Source: DAIDKA01 sp035503515 (lineage in GTDB: Bacteria > Pseudomonadota > Gammaproteobacteria > Steroidobacterales > Steroidobacteraceae). From it: DNA of 64,000 nucleotides. The stretch lies in assembly GCA_035503515.1 (NCBI GenBank), contig DATJTJ010000062.1, positions 1-64,000 of the forward strand. The letters run 5' to 3'. Shown here piece after piece: positions 50,369-57,991 of this stretch (positions within the stretch are counted from its first letter, which is position 1; each line of letters opens with the position of its first letter). Position numbers and translations under genes: made by a program. The notes beneath the pieces were generated by a model. It was given only the letters and a program-made list of their open reading frames with translations. It made no database searches and was not told where the DNA came from.

Positions 50369-51082
50369 ATGCAGCGCATCGTCGTCCTGAACCCCAAGGG
50401 CGGTTCCGGCAAAACGACCATCGCCGTGAATCTGGCCGGCTACTTCGCCTCGCGCGGGATGCGGCCGGTGCTCATGGACCATGACCCGCAGGCGTCATCG
50501 GGGCGGTGGGTGTCGAGACGGGACCTGTCCCGCCCGCGGGTGCATCTGATCTCGGCGCACGAGCGCGATGCGCGGGTGACCCGCACCTTCCAGCTGCGGC
50601 CGCCGGACGATGCCAGCCACGTGATCGTGGACACCGCCGCCGCGCTCTCCCACCAGGGCATGATCGAACTCACCCGCCACGCGGACAAGATCCTGGTACC
50701 CGTGCTGCCCTCGGACATCGACATCCACGCCTGCTCGCGCTGCATCCGCGATCTGCTGCTGGTGGCGAAGATCAAGCGCGACGAGAACCGCTTGGGCGTG
50801 ATCGCCAACCGGGTGCGGATGAATACCCTGGTGTACCAGCGGCTGCTGCGGTTTCTGGAAACCCTCGGCGTGCCGGTCGTGGCGACCCTGCGCGACTCGC
50901 AGAACTACATCCGCGCCGCGGAGTCGGGCGTGGGCATCCACGAGATGAAGCTCAACCAGGTCGCCGAGGACACCAAGGCCTGGGGACAGCTGACCGCGTG
51001 GCTGGAAAGCCCGATCAACCCGCGGCATGCCGCCGACTTCGCGTCCTCTTTCGTGCCGGAACGCTTCGCCGAATCGGTCTGA
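50369..51082 (+). CDS. ParA/MinD-family ATPase (orphan)
   Basis: This 237-residue deviant Walker-A ATPase (NPKGGSGKTTIAVNLAGYFA, DHDPQASSGRW, VIVDTAAALS) of the ParA superfamily positions DNA or cellular cargo by ATP-dependent dimerisation. The signature lysine of KGGSGKT is present. No ParB-like partner or parS repeats are next to it, so it is more likely a cargo-positioning or orphan ParA than the chromosome-segregation protein. The ATG at 50369 begins right before the core; upstream in-frame sequence is not family-like. Confidence 0.88.
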   Translation: MQRIVVLNPKGGSGKTTIAVNLAGYFASRGMRPVLMDHDPQASSGRWVSRRDLSRPRVHLISAHERDARVTRTFQLRPPDDASHVIVDTAAALSHQGMIELTRHADKILVPVLPSDIDIHACSRCIRDLLLVAKIKRDENRLGVIANRVRMNTLVYQRLLRFLETLGVPVVATLRDSQNYIRAAESGVGIHEMKLNQVAEDTKAWGQLTAWLESPINPRHAADFASSFVPERFAESV

Positions 51083-51095
51083 ACCCGAGCGGCGC

Positions 51096-51347
51096 CTACT
51101 TGCGCTTCGGCTGCTCCGGCTCCTGCTCCCACGTCCCCTTCACCTGGTCGGCCCAGTTCTTGTAGTTGGACCAGGTGTAGAGGTTGCGCGTGATCGCGGC
51201 ATGGCGCGTGCGCGCCCGCTGCATGCGCTCCAGCCACGAACCGTACTCCTCGCTGCCCGCGTGCGGGGGCGGCATCGGAGCAACCATGGCCTGGGTGTCG
51301 GGCGGGTCCGGCAGCGGATCGCCCCGCGGCCTGTCGGATGAGCTCAT
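51096..51347 (-). CDS. conserved hypothetical protein (83 aa)
   Basis: The small protein has a Pro/Ser-rich N-terminal half and a C-terminal aromatic/charged segment (YGSWLERMQRARTRHAAI, LYTWSNYKNWADQVKGTWE) that looks like one amphipathic helical region. The ATG at 51345-51347 has AGGAG six bases upstream; a TTG just before it is less likely. It is convergent with parA by 13 bp and may be a single gene unit. No function can be assigned. Confidence 0.62.
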   Translation of the reverse strand: MSSSDRPRGDPLPDPPDTQAMVAPMPPPHAGSEEYGSWLERMQRARTRHAAITRNLYTWSNYKNWADQVKGTWEQEPEQPKRK

Positions 51348-51450
51348 GAGCAACTCCTAAAGTAGTTGCGGTGAGCGTACGTAGTTAAGGTGCGAACCCT
51401 AAGGAACTGGGTCACATCAGCGTCGCCAAGCGCAGACGAAAAGTGTTATG

Positions 51451-52845
51451 TCACGCGACCAGGCGGTAGCAGGGCCTGTAGACGGACCCGGGCAGTTTCA
51501 TGCGGCCCTGCGTGACGAACGCGGTGAGCAGCTCGTCGAGCAGCCGCATGACGTTCGGGTCGCCGCTGAGCTCGTAGGGGCCCTGCTGTTCGATCGCCTG
51601 CACGCCATAATCCTTGACGTTGCCGGTGACGATGCCGGAGAACGCCCGCCGCAGGTTCGCGGCCAACATGTGCACCGGCTGCGCGCGCGACAGCGCGAGC
51701 GAGCGCATGTTTTCGTGGGTCACGTGGAACGGGCGCTGCAGCTCGATGCCGACCGAGAGCAGCCAGTTGAAGTTGTAGGAGTCGCTGTGCTCGCGGCGGA
51801 AGGCCCGCACCTGCTCCATGCCGGCGACCATGCGCCGGGCAACGGCGGCGGGATCATCGATGATGACCTCCAGGCGCTGCACGGCCGCGCGGCCCAGCGT
51901 GCCCTCGACGAAATGCCGGATGCGCTCGAAATAGCCGGCGCTGGCGGCCGGACCCGTCAGCACCACCGGGAAGGGCTGGCGGGCGTTGGCCGGGTCCAGC
52001 AGCAGCCCGGTCAGGTACAGGATTTCCTCGGCGGTGCCCGCCCCGCCCGGGAACACCACGATGCCGTGACCCATGCGCACGAAGGCCTCGAGGCGCTTCT
52101 CGATGTCCGGCAGGATCACCAGCTGGCTGACGATCGGATTGGGCGGCTCGGCGGCGATGATGCCCGGCTCGGTGAGCCCGATGTAGCGGCTCTGCACGGC
52201 GCGCTGCTTGGCGTGGCCGATGGTGGCGCCCTTCATCGGCCCCTTCATGGCGCCGGGTCCGCAGCCGGTGCACACGTCCAGGCCCCGCAGGCCGAGCTCG
52301 TAGCCGACCTTCTTGGTGTAGTGGTATTCCTCATCGCCGATCGAGTGCCCGCCCCAGCACACCACCAGGTTCGGGTAGCCCTTGTACTCCAGGGCCCGGG
52401 CGTTGCGCAGGATGCGGAACACCGTGTTGGTGACGGCGCTGGAGTCGGTGAGGGACACCACCCGGCTGTCGACGATTTCCGAGGCGATGTAGATGACGTC
52501 CCGCAGCACCGCGAACAGGTGCTCCTTGATGCCGCGGATCATCTCCCCGTCGACGAAGGCCGAGGCCGGCGCGTTGCGCACCTCGAGCTTGATGCCGCGG
52601 GTGTGCCGCACGACCTCGATGTCGAAGTCCGCGTACCGATCGAGGATTTCCTTGGCGTTGTCGGTGTCGTTGCCCGTGTTCAGGACCGCCAGCGCGCACT
52701 TGCGGAACAGGGTATAGACGCCGCTGTGGCTGGTGTTGAGGAGCTTGGTGATCTCCTCCTGGGACAGGTTCTCGAGCGTCGTGCCGCGCGGCGCGACCAG
52801 GGCGTCGACCGAATCCGGGATGACGATGCTGCTGTCGGTGGCCAC
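51451..52845 (-). CDS. ppnN: nucleotide 5'-monophosphate nucleosidase PpnN
   Basis: PpnN (YgdH) cleaves purine and pyrimidine nucleotides to base and ribose 5-phosphate and is allosterically activated by (p)ppGpp in E. coli. The 464-residue product has the full three-part architecture: an N-terminal domain, the central LOG-like Rossmann fold with CTGCGPGAMKGPMKGA and the active-site PGGAGTAEE, and the C-terminal domain ending YRPCYRLVA. It starts 10 bp after the L,D-transpeptidase stop, so the two probably share a transcript. Confidence 0.95.
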   Translation of the reverse strand: MATDSSIVIPDSVDALVAPRGTTLENLSQEEITKLLNTSHSGVYTLFRKCALAVLNTGNDTDNAKEILDRYADFDIEVVRHTRGIKLEVRNAPASAFVDGEMIRGIKEHLFAVLRDVIYIASEIVDSRVVSLTDSSAVTNTVFRILRNARALEYKGYPNLVVCWGGHSIGDEEYHYTKKVGYELGLRGLDVCTGCGPGAMKGPMKGATIGHAKQRAVQSRYIGLTEPGIIAAEPPNPIVSQLVILPDIEKRLEAFVRMGHGIVVFPGGAGTAEEILYLTGLLLDPANARQPFPVVLTGPAASAGYFERIRHFVEGTLGRAAVQRLEVIIDDPAAVARRMVAGMEQVRAFRREHSDSYNFNWLLSVGIELQRPFHVTHENMRSLALSRAQPVHMLAANLRRAFSGIVTGNVKDYGVQAIEQQGPYELSGDPNVMRLLDELLTAFVTQGRMKLPGSVYRPCYRLVA

Positions 52846-52855
52846 CCGACGTCCC

Positions 52856-53461
52856 TCAGGGGAGGATGTCGATCGGCGTATCCGGCGGGGTCATCAGCCA
52901 GATTTCGAGCATGTCCGAGTCGGACACCGCGATGCAGCCGTCGGTCCAGTCGCGCTTCTCGTAATACGAGGGCTCGCGACGCAGGTCATTGGGCAGCCCA
53001 TGGATCATGATCGAGCCGCCGGGGGTGAGCCGGTTGCGGCGCGCGCGCTGCATGTCCCGGTCGTTGGGATAGGACACCTGGATCGACAGGAAGTACTCGC
53101 TGCGCGGATTGCGCCGCGTGAGCAGGTAGTGTCCCTCGGGCGTGCGCGAGTCGCCCTCCTGCTCCTTGGGGCCCACGGGGTTGAGTCCGAGCGCCACCCG
53201 GTAGGAGCGCAGCACGGTGGAGCCGTGCATCAGGTACATGCGCCGTTCGGACTTGCGTACGACCACGTGGTCGGCGAGCAGCTGGCTCGGCACCGCACTG
53301 GTGTCGCTGGCGCTTGCCCCGATCTCGGCATGGGCGCCGCGGCCGAGGCTTTGCGGCTTGCCGTTGGCAAGCGCCTGCGGCGCGGTAATGGCGATGAGCG
53401 CGGCGCACAGGGCGGGCGCGGCCAGGCGCGACAGCAGATGCAGGGACGAACGGCGGATCAT
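52856..53461 (-). CDS. L,D-transpeptidase family protein (YkuD)
   Basis: This exported peptidoglycan-modifying enzyme has an active-site Cys that forms 3-3 crosslinks or attaches proteins. The 201-residue product has a signal peptide (residues about 1-33, cleavage near ALA-NGK) and a YkuD domain with the catalytic His in SIMIHGLPND and Cys in DWTDGCIAVSDSDM, both intact. Two starts are possible, ATG 53459-53461 and ATG 53465-53467. The first is chosen because a TATAAT box ends only 7 bp before it, making a leaderless mRNA likely. ppnN follows 10 bp downstream. Confidence 0.88.
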   Translation of the reverse strand: MIRRSSLHLLSRLAAPALCAALIAITAPQALANGKPQSLGRGAHAEIGASASDTSAVPSQLLADHVVVRKSERRMYLMHGSTVLRSYRVALGLNPVGPKEQEGDSRTPEGHYLLTRRNPRSEYFLSIQVSYPNDRDMQRARRNRLTPGGSIMIHGLPNDLRREPSYYEKRDWTDGCIAVSDSDMLEIWLMTPPDTPIDILP

Positions 53462-53468
53462 GAACATA

Positions 53469-53498
53469 ATTATAGGGTGTGCGGGCGATCGATGCGAA
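53469..53498 (-). promoter_or_regulatory. promoter of the L,D-transpeptidase gene (leaderless)
   Basis: On the minus strand, a perfect -10 TATAAT (53469-53474) lies 7 bp before ATG 53461, which would put transcription start at or next to the start codon. The -35 (TTCGCA, 18-bp spacer) is weak. There is no Shine-Dalgarno in the remaining space. Confidence 0.45.
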
Positions 53499-53550
53499 GT
53501 GCGCCCGTCACAGCGCTCTGCCGAACCGTCGCCAATCCACGACGTGAGTC

Positions 53551-56160
53551 TCAGTTGTCGGCATCCGCGTTGCCGAGATCCTCGACGCGCGGCACGACGA
53601 TCTGTGTGCCGGAGCGCAGGCTGTCGAAGGCCACGTCGGGGTTGTACTGCTGCAGCAGCCACACCGGAATGTCGCCGTTGCGATGGACGAGGTTCCAGAG
53701 CGAATCCCCGGCGCGCGCCACGTGCACCTTGGTGCCCGCGATCCGGTGCGAGGCGAAGTAGGCGGCCTGCAGCTTGCGATGGTAGTCGTGCCGCTGCGTC
53801 TCGAAGTCGGCGTGCGAACTGTTGGCGAAATCCAGTTTCAGGCGATGCCCGATCTGCACGCCGCCGCGGCGCCGCAGGTGGTTCAGCGTCCGCAGCCGCG
53901 TCGGGTTCACGCCGAGCCAGGCGGCGTACTGGCCGAGCGTCTCGGTCGCGGCCACCACGATGGTGTCATCGCCCGCCACCGAGTAGTCCGTGGCATCGGC
54001 GTTGTCGGCGGCCACCACCTGGGTGGGACCCAGCCCCGGCGTGATCGCCTCGGCCTGCTTCGCCGATACCGGCTGGGTGCCGACGAGCGAACGGTCCTGG
54101 GCCACGGCGCGCGCATCCTGCTCGCTCTCCTGCTGCGCGACCTGCGGCGCGACGCCGCCGGCATTGGTCTCCGGCTCGACGTCCGGCGCGACCGGCGCAT
54201 TCGGCGGTCCCACGGGCGTGTTCGAGGGTCCGGCGGGCGCATTCGAGGGTTCCGCCGGCGGGGTGTTCTGCGCGACGAGACCGGCCTCCGGTGCGGCTGG
54301 CGCCGGGGCCGCCGGCGCGGACTCATTCCGGGCGACCTCCGCGGCGGGGGCCGAGGACGGCGCGTTCGCCGCCACTTCAGGTGGCGCACTCGAAGCGGGT
54401 GCGGGCGGCACGGGCGCGCTCGCGGCCGGCGCCGACGCGTTGGCGGCCACCTCCACCGGCGCGCTCGACGCGGTGCTCGCCGCGCTCGACTGCGCCGCGA
54501 GTTCGCTCGGCGCCGACGTGGGGGCGGGCGCTGCGGCCGCAGGGGCTGCGGCCGGTGGGGCTGCGGCGGGCGCTACGACCGGTGCGGCAGGCGCGGGGTT
54601 GCGGGCGACGAGCACGCGCACGGGGTTCGCCTCGGGCACGCGCACGTAGCGTCCGGGTCGCAGCCGCGTGCGGGCGCTGAAGCCGTTCAGGCGCGCGAGT
54701 TCCGCGGGGCTCATACCGTAGTCGCGCGCGATGCTGGCGAGCGTTTCACCCTTGGACACGCGGCGCCGCTCGGGCACGGTCTGCCGCGGCTGCAGATCCG
54801 TGGGGGAGAGCTGCCGGGCCAGCATTTCGCTGGTCCAGGCCGGGCCGTTCAGCGGCAGCCGCAGCACGTAGCCGCGCGGCACGCGACGGCGGCCCTCCCA
54901 GCAGGCCGGCAGCAGCGCCGGATTCAGGCGCCGCAGTTCCTCGGCGCTCAGGTGCAGGGCATGCGTGAGGGCGCTCACCGTCACGAAGCCGGGCATGGTC
55001 ACTTCGCGGAAGCGGGCCTCGCCTTCGCGCTTGATGGGACCGAAGTATTTCTCGGGATCGCGGTCGACGGTCAGGGCCGCGAGGAACGATACGTAGTAGT
55101 TGCGCGAGGCGAATCCGAAGGTCGGGCTGTGGTAGTCGCGCACGATCTTCACGATATCGTCGGTTCCCAGCTGGTCCTTCGCGCGGCGCATGCCTTCGGC
55201 GCCATGGTTGTAGGCCGTGAGCGCCAGCGGCCAGCTGCCCAGCAGCCGGTAGTTGAAGCTCAGCAGCTGCGCGGCGGCCTCGGTCGCGCGGAACGGGTCC
55301 ATGCGATCGTCCACGGCCGAGTCGATGCGCATGTAGCGCCGGCCGGTGGAGCGCATGAACTGCCACAGGCCCGCGGCTCCCGCCTTGGAATAGGCGGCGG
55401 CATTGAAGGAGGACTCCACGTGCGGCAGCACGCCCAGTTCCGGCGGCATGCCGAGATTGGCGAGCGTCTCCTCGATGTGCGCCTGCCACAGGCCCGAGCG
55501 CACCAGGCCCTCGCGGAAGCGGTCGGCCTGGCCGAGCTGGAAGCGCACGTCCTCGGTGGCGCCCAGCAGCCGCTGCGGCGTGCCCGCGGCGCCCCACATG
55601 TCCTTGATGTGCTGGTCCTCGGGCGACAGCGGCCCGGTGGCATCGGCAATCCGCCGCAGCGCCGCCACGATCCGGGCACGGGCCGCCTCGACCATGTGCT
55701 CACGCTGCCGCGCGCTGGTGTCGGGGTTGAACTGCAGCGTCTCGTACACGACGCCCAGGTTGTACTGGTCGTGCATGAAGCCCGCGTTGGTGCCGATTTC
55801 GGTGTACACCCGGATCCAGAAGTTCACATCGCGGTCGAGCGCGGGCGGTTGCGGAAAGAGCGTGTCGAGAACCCGCGGGGGCGGCGGCTGGGGAGCCCCG
55901 GCCGGTGGCGCACCCGACAGGATGAGGGGCGCGCTCGGCGGGGGGGCGGCCAGCGGCGGCGCCGGCGTGGCGGGAGGCGTGCTGGCGGCCGGGGGACTTG
56001 CGGGGGCGGCCGGGGTCGGGGTCACGGGCACGGTCGTGGCGGGTGCCGTCGCGGCCGGGCCGGCGCTCGGGTGGCGGGTCGTGGAACAGGCGCCCAGGCA
56101 CAGCAGCAGCGCGGCCGCGGCGCTCGCCCAGAGCGTCCCGAAGTTCCGTGTCGAAAGCAT
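53551..56160 (-). CDS. MltD-like membrane-bound lytic transglycosylase with LysM domains
   Basis: This outer-membrane lipoprotein cleaves peptidoglycan to anhydro-muropeptides. The 869-residue product has a lipobox (LLLCLGAC, Cys25) and a long Ala/Pro linker. The SLT domain has a catalytic Glu near residue 249 (LPHVESSFN, then YSKAGAAGLWQFM, ALTAYNHG). LysM-type repeats follow (SKGETLASIARDYGMSP, a middle one near DDTIVVAATETLGQYAAWLG, and the last RAGDSLWNLVHRNGD). The linkers between LysM modules contain an Ala/Pro/Ser-rich region (about 500-700) with repeated EVAANA units. Longer than E. coli MltD (~450 aa) because of these linkers. GAGG lies five bases before the ATG. Confidence 0.92.
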   Translation of the reverse strand: MLSTRNFGTLWASAAAALLLCLGACSTTRHPSAGPAATAPATTVPVTPTPAAPASPPAASTPPATPAPPLAAPPPSAPLILSGAPPAGAPQPPPPRVLDTLFPQPPALDRDVNFWIRVYTEIGTNAGFMHDQYNLGVVYETLQFNPDTSARQREHMVEAARARIVAALRRIADATGPLSPEDQHIKDMWGAAGTPQRLLGATEDVRFQLGQADRFREGLVRSGLWQAHIEETLANLGMPPELGVLPHVESSFNAAAYSKAGAAGLWQFMRSTGRRYMRIDSAVDDRMDPFRATEAAAQLLSFNYRLLGSWPLALTAYNHGAEGMRRAKDQLGTDDIVKIVRDYHSPTFGFASRNYYVSFLAALTVDRDPEKYFGPIKREGEARFREVTMPGFVTVSALTHALHLSAEELRRLNPALLPACWEGRRRVPRGYVLRLPLNGPAWTSEMLARQLSPTDLQPRQTVPERRRVSKGETLASIARDYGMSPAELARLNGFSARTRLRPGRYVRVPEANPVRVLVARNPAPAAPVVAPAAAPPAAAPAAAAPAPTSAPSELAAQSSAASTASSAPVEVAANASAPAASAPVPPAPASSAPPEVAANAPSSAPAAEVARNESAPAAPAPAAPEAGLVAQNTPPAEPSNAPAGPSNTPVGPPNAPVAPDVEPETNAGGVAPQVAQQESEQDARAVAQDRSLVGTQPVSAKQAEAITPGLGPTQVVAADNADATDYSVAGDDTIVVAATETLGQYAAWLGVNPTRLRTLNHLRRRGGVQIGHRLKLDFANSSHADFETQRHDYHRKLQAAYFASHRIAGTKVHVARAGDSLWNLVHRNGDIPVWLLQQYNPDVAFDSLRSGTQIVVPRVEDLGNADADN

Positions 56161-56402
56161 TTACACCTCAGCCAGAGCCAATTGTTCGTTATCGATCAAT
56201 AGATTACATCCCGTCCGAGCCGCAGGTAGCCACGCTTCGGCAAAAGTGTGTCGACGATTTTGACACCGGGTTTCGCGATGCACCACGCCGCATCGCGTTC
56301 TGTCGCATCGGACGGAGCGCAAGCCTCGCATATGGCAAGTCGCGGCACCGTTGACCCCCGTCGCAGATACAAGATGTCACATCGCGCGCCGCGGCCGGAC
56401 GC
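56161..56402. other. gap upstream of mltD with half of a 9-bp inverted repeat
   Basis: These 240 bases contain the mltD upstream region on the minus strand; the mltD promoter boxes are not clear. AGATACAAG (56365-56373) is an exact inverted copy of CTTGTATCT (56417-56425), which overlaps the -12 element of the sRNA promoter. No convincing gene is present. Confidence 0.45.
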
Positions 56403-56418
56403 TGGCATGAGCGTTGCT
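56403..56418 (+). promoter_or_regulatory. sigma-54 (-24/-12) promoter
   Basis: The sequence TGGCATGAGCGTTGCT matches the RpoN consensus TGGCACG-N4-TTGCW at every position except one. The -24 GG is at 56404-56405 and the -12 GC at 56416-56417, exactly 12 bases apart. Transcription should start near 56429 on the plus strand. An overlapping weak sigma-70 reading (CTGGCA, 17 bp, TATAGC) cannot be excluded. Confidence 0.65.
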
Positions 56419-56428
56419 TGTATCTATA

Positions 56429-56603
56429 GCGAAAGCGGCACCCCCGGCCGGGGAAGGAAAGAAGTAAAGGCGGATGGCACAGACCGAATAAGAGTGGGCA
56501 CCGTAGCGATGCGGATGCCCCCGATCCAGGATAAGAACCATAACAATTGCTCCTCCATAGCAAGCAAGCGACCCACACCCCGCGCTTTAGCGGGGTTTTT
56601 TTT
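56429..56603 (+). ncRNA. putative sigma-54-dependent small RNA (~175 nt)
   Basis: The stretch lies between the -24/-12 promoter and a strong intrinsic terminator, with no supportable reading frame. It folds locally into a GGGCACCG...CGGATGCCC hairpin (56496-56520), a TTGCT/AGCAA stem with loop CCTCCAT (56547-56563), and the terminator. The exposed CCUCC is complementary to a Shine-Dalgarno sequence, typical of RNAs that mask ribosome sites. The body also has several GGA triplets and A-rich linkers (GGATAAGAACCATAAC). It is not any RNA family I can name; SRP RNA, 6S, tmRNA and CsrB types were considered and do not fit well. Confidence 0.55.
56578..56603 (+). terminator. strong intrinsic terminator of the putative sRNA
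   Basis: CCCCGC (56578-56583), loop GCTTTA, GCGGGG (56590-56595) is followed by eight T residues (56596-56603). The stem is perfect and the T-tract lies on the plus strand only, so it terminates plus-strand transcription. No plus-strand coding gene precedes it. Confidence 0.92.
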
Positions 56604-56719
56604 GCCTGCACGGTTTTGCCGACTTAAGAAGTCGTTAGCCGGGTCGGCTGCGGTGCCCGCCGCGGCGTTGCCGTCATCAGGAGGGCGGGAATCCCGCCGA
56701 TCGCTACGCCGAGGCCGCC

Positions 56720-56905
56720 ATGTCGCGCTACTTTCACAAGTCCCTGACCTTCGCCGCCGCGGCCGTGATGCTGGCCGGCATGGTGGGCCCCGTTTCGGCC
56801 GAGACCACCTGGCAGAAGAACCATCCGCGCCGGGCGCTGGTCAATCATCGGCTGGCGAACCAGAACCGACGCCCCCGCAACGGTGTGAAGCACGGCACCC
56901 TGTGA
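56720..56905 (+). CDS. small secreted protein (61 aa), possibly shortened
   Basis: The product has a signal peptide (MSRYFHKSLTFAAAAVMLAG, cleavage after VSA near residue 27) and a mature part TTWQKNHPRRALVNHRLANQNRR that resembles a family of small exported proteobacterial proteins. Members I recall continue another 30-40 charged residues after this point, whereas this one stops at NGVKHGTL, so it may be truncated. GAGG lies five bases before the ATG. Function unknown; perhaps a metal- or stress-responsive periplasmic peptide. Confidence 0.65.
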   Translation: MSRYFHKSLTFAAAAVMLAGMVGPVSAETTWQKNHPRRALVNHRLANQNRRPRNGVKHGTL

Positions 56906-56938
56906 GCGTTCGGGGTCCTGGTCGTCGCGTTCGACCCC

Positions 56939-57847
56939 TCATTCCGGCGTCCGTGCCTCGCGCACGATCGCGCCGTTGTCATCCGCCTGGGGCGAGGGCC
57001 GCTTCGGGTTCAGGTTGATGCTGATGGTGTGCACGCCGCGGATCCTGCCATTGACGATGCGGAAGGTGTGGGAATCGGGCATGCCGGTGGTGCTGTTGCC
57101 GAAACGGCAGAAGATGTTGATCACGCCCTGCTGGGTGTCGACCACATAGTCGCGGTTGACGATGTACAGGACGCCGGCCGGGATGCCCACCTCGCAGGTC
57201 GCATTCGGATCGTTGTTGCGGTTGGTGTACGCCCCTCCCTCGAGCCGCGCGCAGGGCTTGCCCCAGGGGGTCTTCACGAACTTGTCGGAGAACAGGTCCA
57301 GGTAGCTGTTGCCGGCGTTGATGAGATCCTGCATCGAGGAACGGCCCTGCGCCGGGGGCGCGCTCCAGTCCTCCTGGCTCGAATACTTCAGGTACGAGTT
57401 GGCGTTGAACAGCCAGTCGCCCTTGTGCGAGACCAGGCTGTCGATGGCGGTGATCTTGCCGCCGTCCACGCTCAGCCGCGTGCCGATCACGTGTTGCTCG
57501 GGGCCCTGCGTGACGATCACCTCGGAGAAGGTCCGGCAGCGGTCGGTGTCGTAGATGCTGCGCGAGAACGCGATCGGCATGGCGGTGTTCCACGCGCCCT
57601 TGTCCGGCTGCACTTCGGTCATGTTCTCGAGGTACTTCACCTTGTCCGCGAACGCCATCTTCGAGCGGTCACCGGATTTCTGCGCGGCGAGATAGCTGTC
57701 GACGGCCGCCTGCAGCGACGCGCGCGTGCAGTTGGTCCTCGGTGCGACCTGCCGCGCCGAGCCATGATCGGGCTGCGACTGGGCGTGGGCCAGCGAAACG
57801 GCGCCGCAGAGTGCGACGAGCGTGGCGAGCGAGCGCTTCATGGACAT
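56939..57847 (-). CDS. secreted protein with NTF2-like / DUF8021-like region
   Basis: This 302-residue exported protein has a signal peptide (residues about 1-23, AHA-QSQ). The mature part starts with CTRASLQAAVDSYLAAQKSGD, a pattern of SnoaL/NTF2-like or DUF8021 domains, then VKYLENMTEVQPDKG, DSLVSHKGDWLFNANSYLKYS, and a second half (about 165-280) of similar character with a C-terminal GRIRGVHTISINL. No catalytic residues are evident. An ATG two codons downstream is also possible, but GGGGG six bases before the first favours it. It is divergent from the XRE-MmyB regulator. Confidence 0.72.
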   Translation of the reverse strand: MSMKRSLATLVALCGAVSLAHAQSQPDHGSARQVAPRTNCTRASLQAAVDSYLAAQKSGDRSKMAFADKVKYLENMTEVQPDKGAWNTAMPIAFSRSIYDTDRCRTFSEVIVTQGPEQHVIGTRLSVDGGKITAIDSLVSHKGDWLFNANSYLKYSSQEDWSAPPAQGRSSMQDLINAGNSYLDLFSDKFVKTPWGKPCARLEGGAYTNRNNDPNATCEVGIPAGVLYIVNRDYVVDTQQGVINIFCRFGNSTTGMPDSHTFRIVNGRIRGVHTISINLNPKRPSPQADDNGAIVREARTPE

Positions 57848-57991
57848 GGAATCCCCCTTATCTCCTGATCATGCAAATCATCGCGTCATGCAGACCGCGC
57901 TAGTTTGGGCTACATTTTCCCATAGAATCGGCAAGTATGCTGTGAGTGGCAGTCATAGGCTGAACGCGTCTGCCGATCGAGGGAGTTACGA

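Noticed and set aside
56429..56603. SRP (4.5S) RNA, 6S RNA, tmRNA or CsrB-type RNA
   Set aside because: A GGAAGGAA run and several GGA triplets look superficially similar, but the conserved SRP loop and the repeated ANGGA hairpins are not present, and no GacA-type box precedes it.
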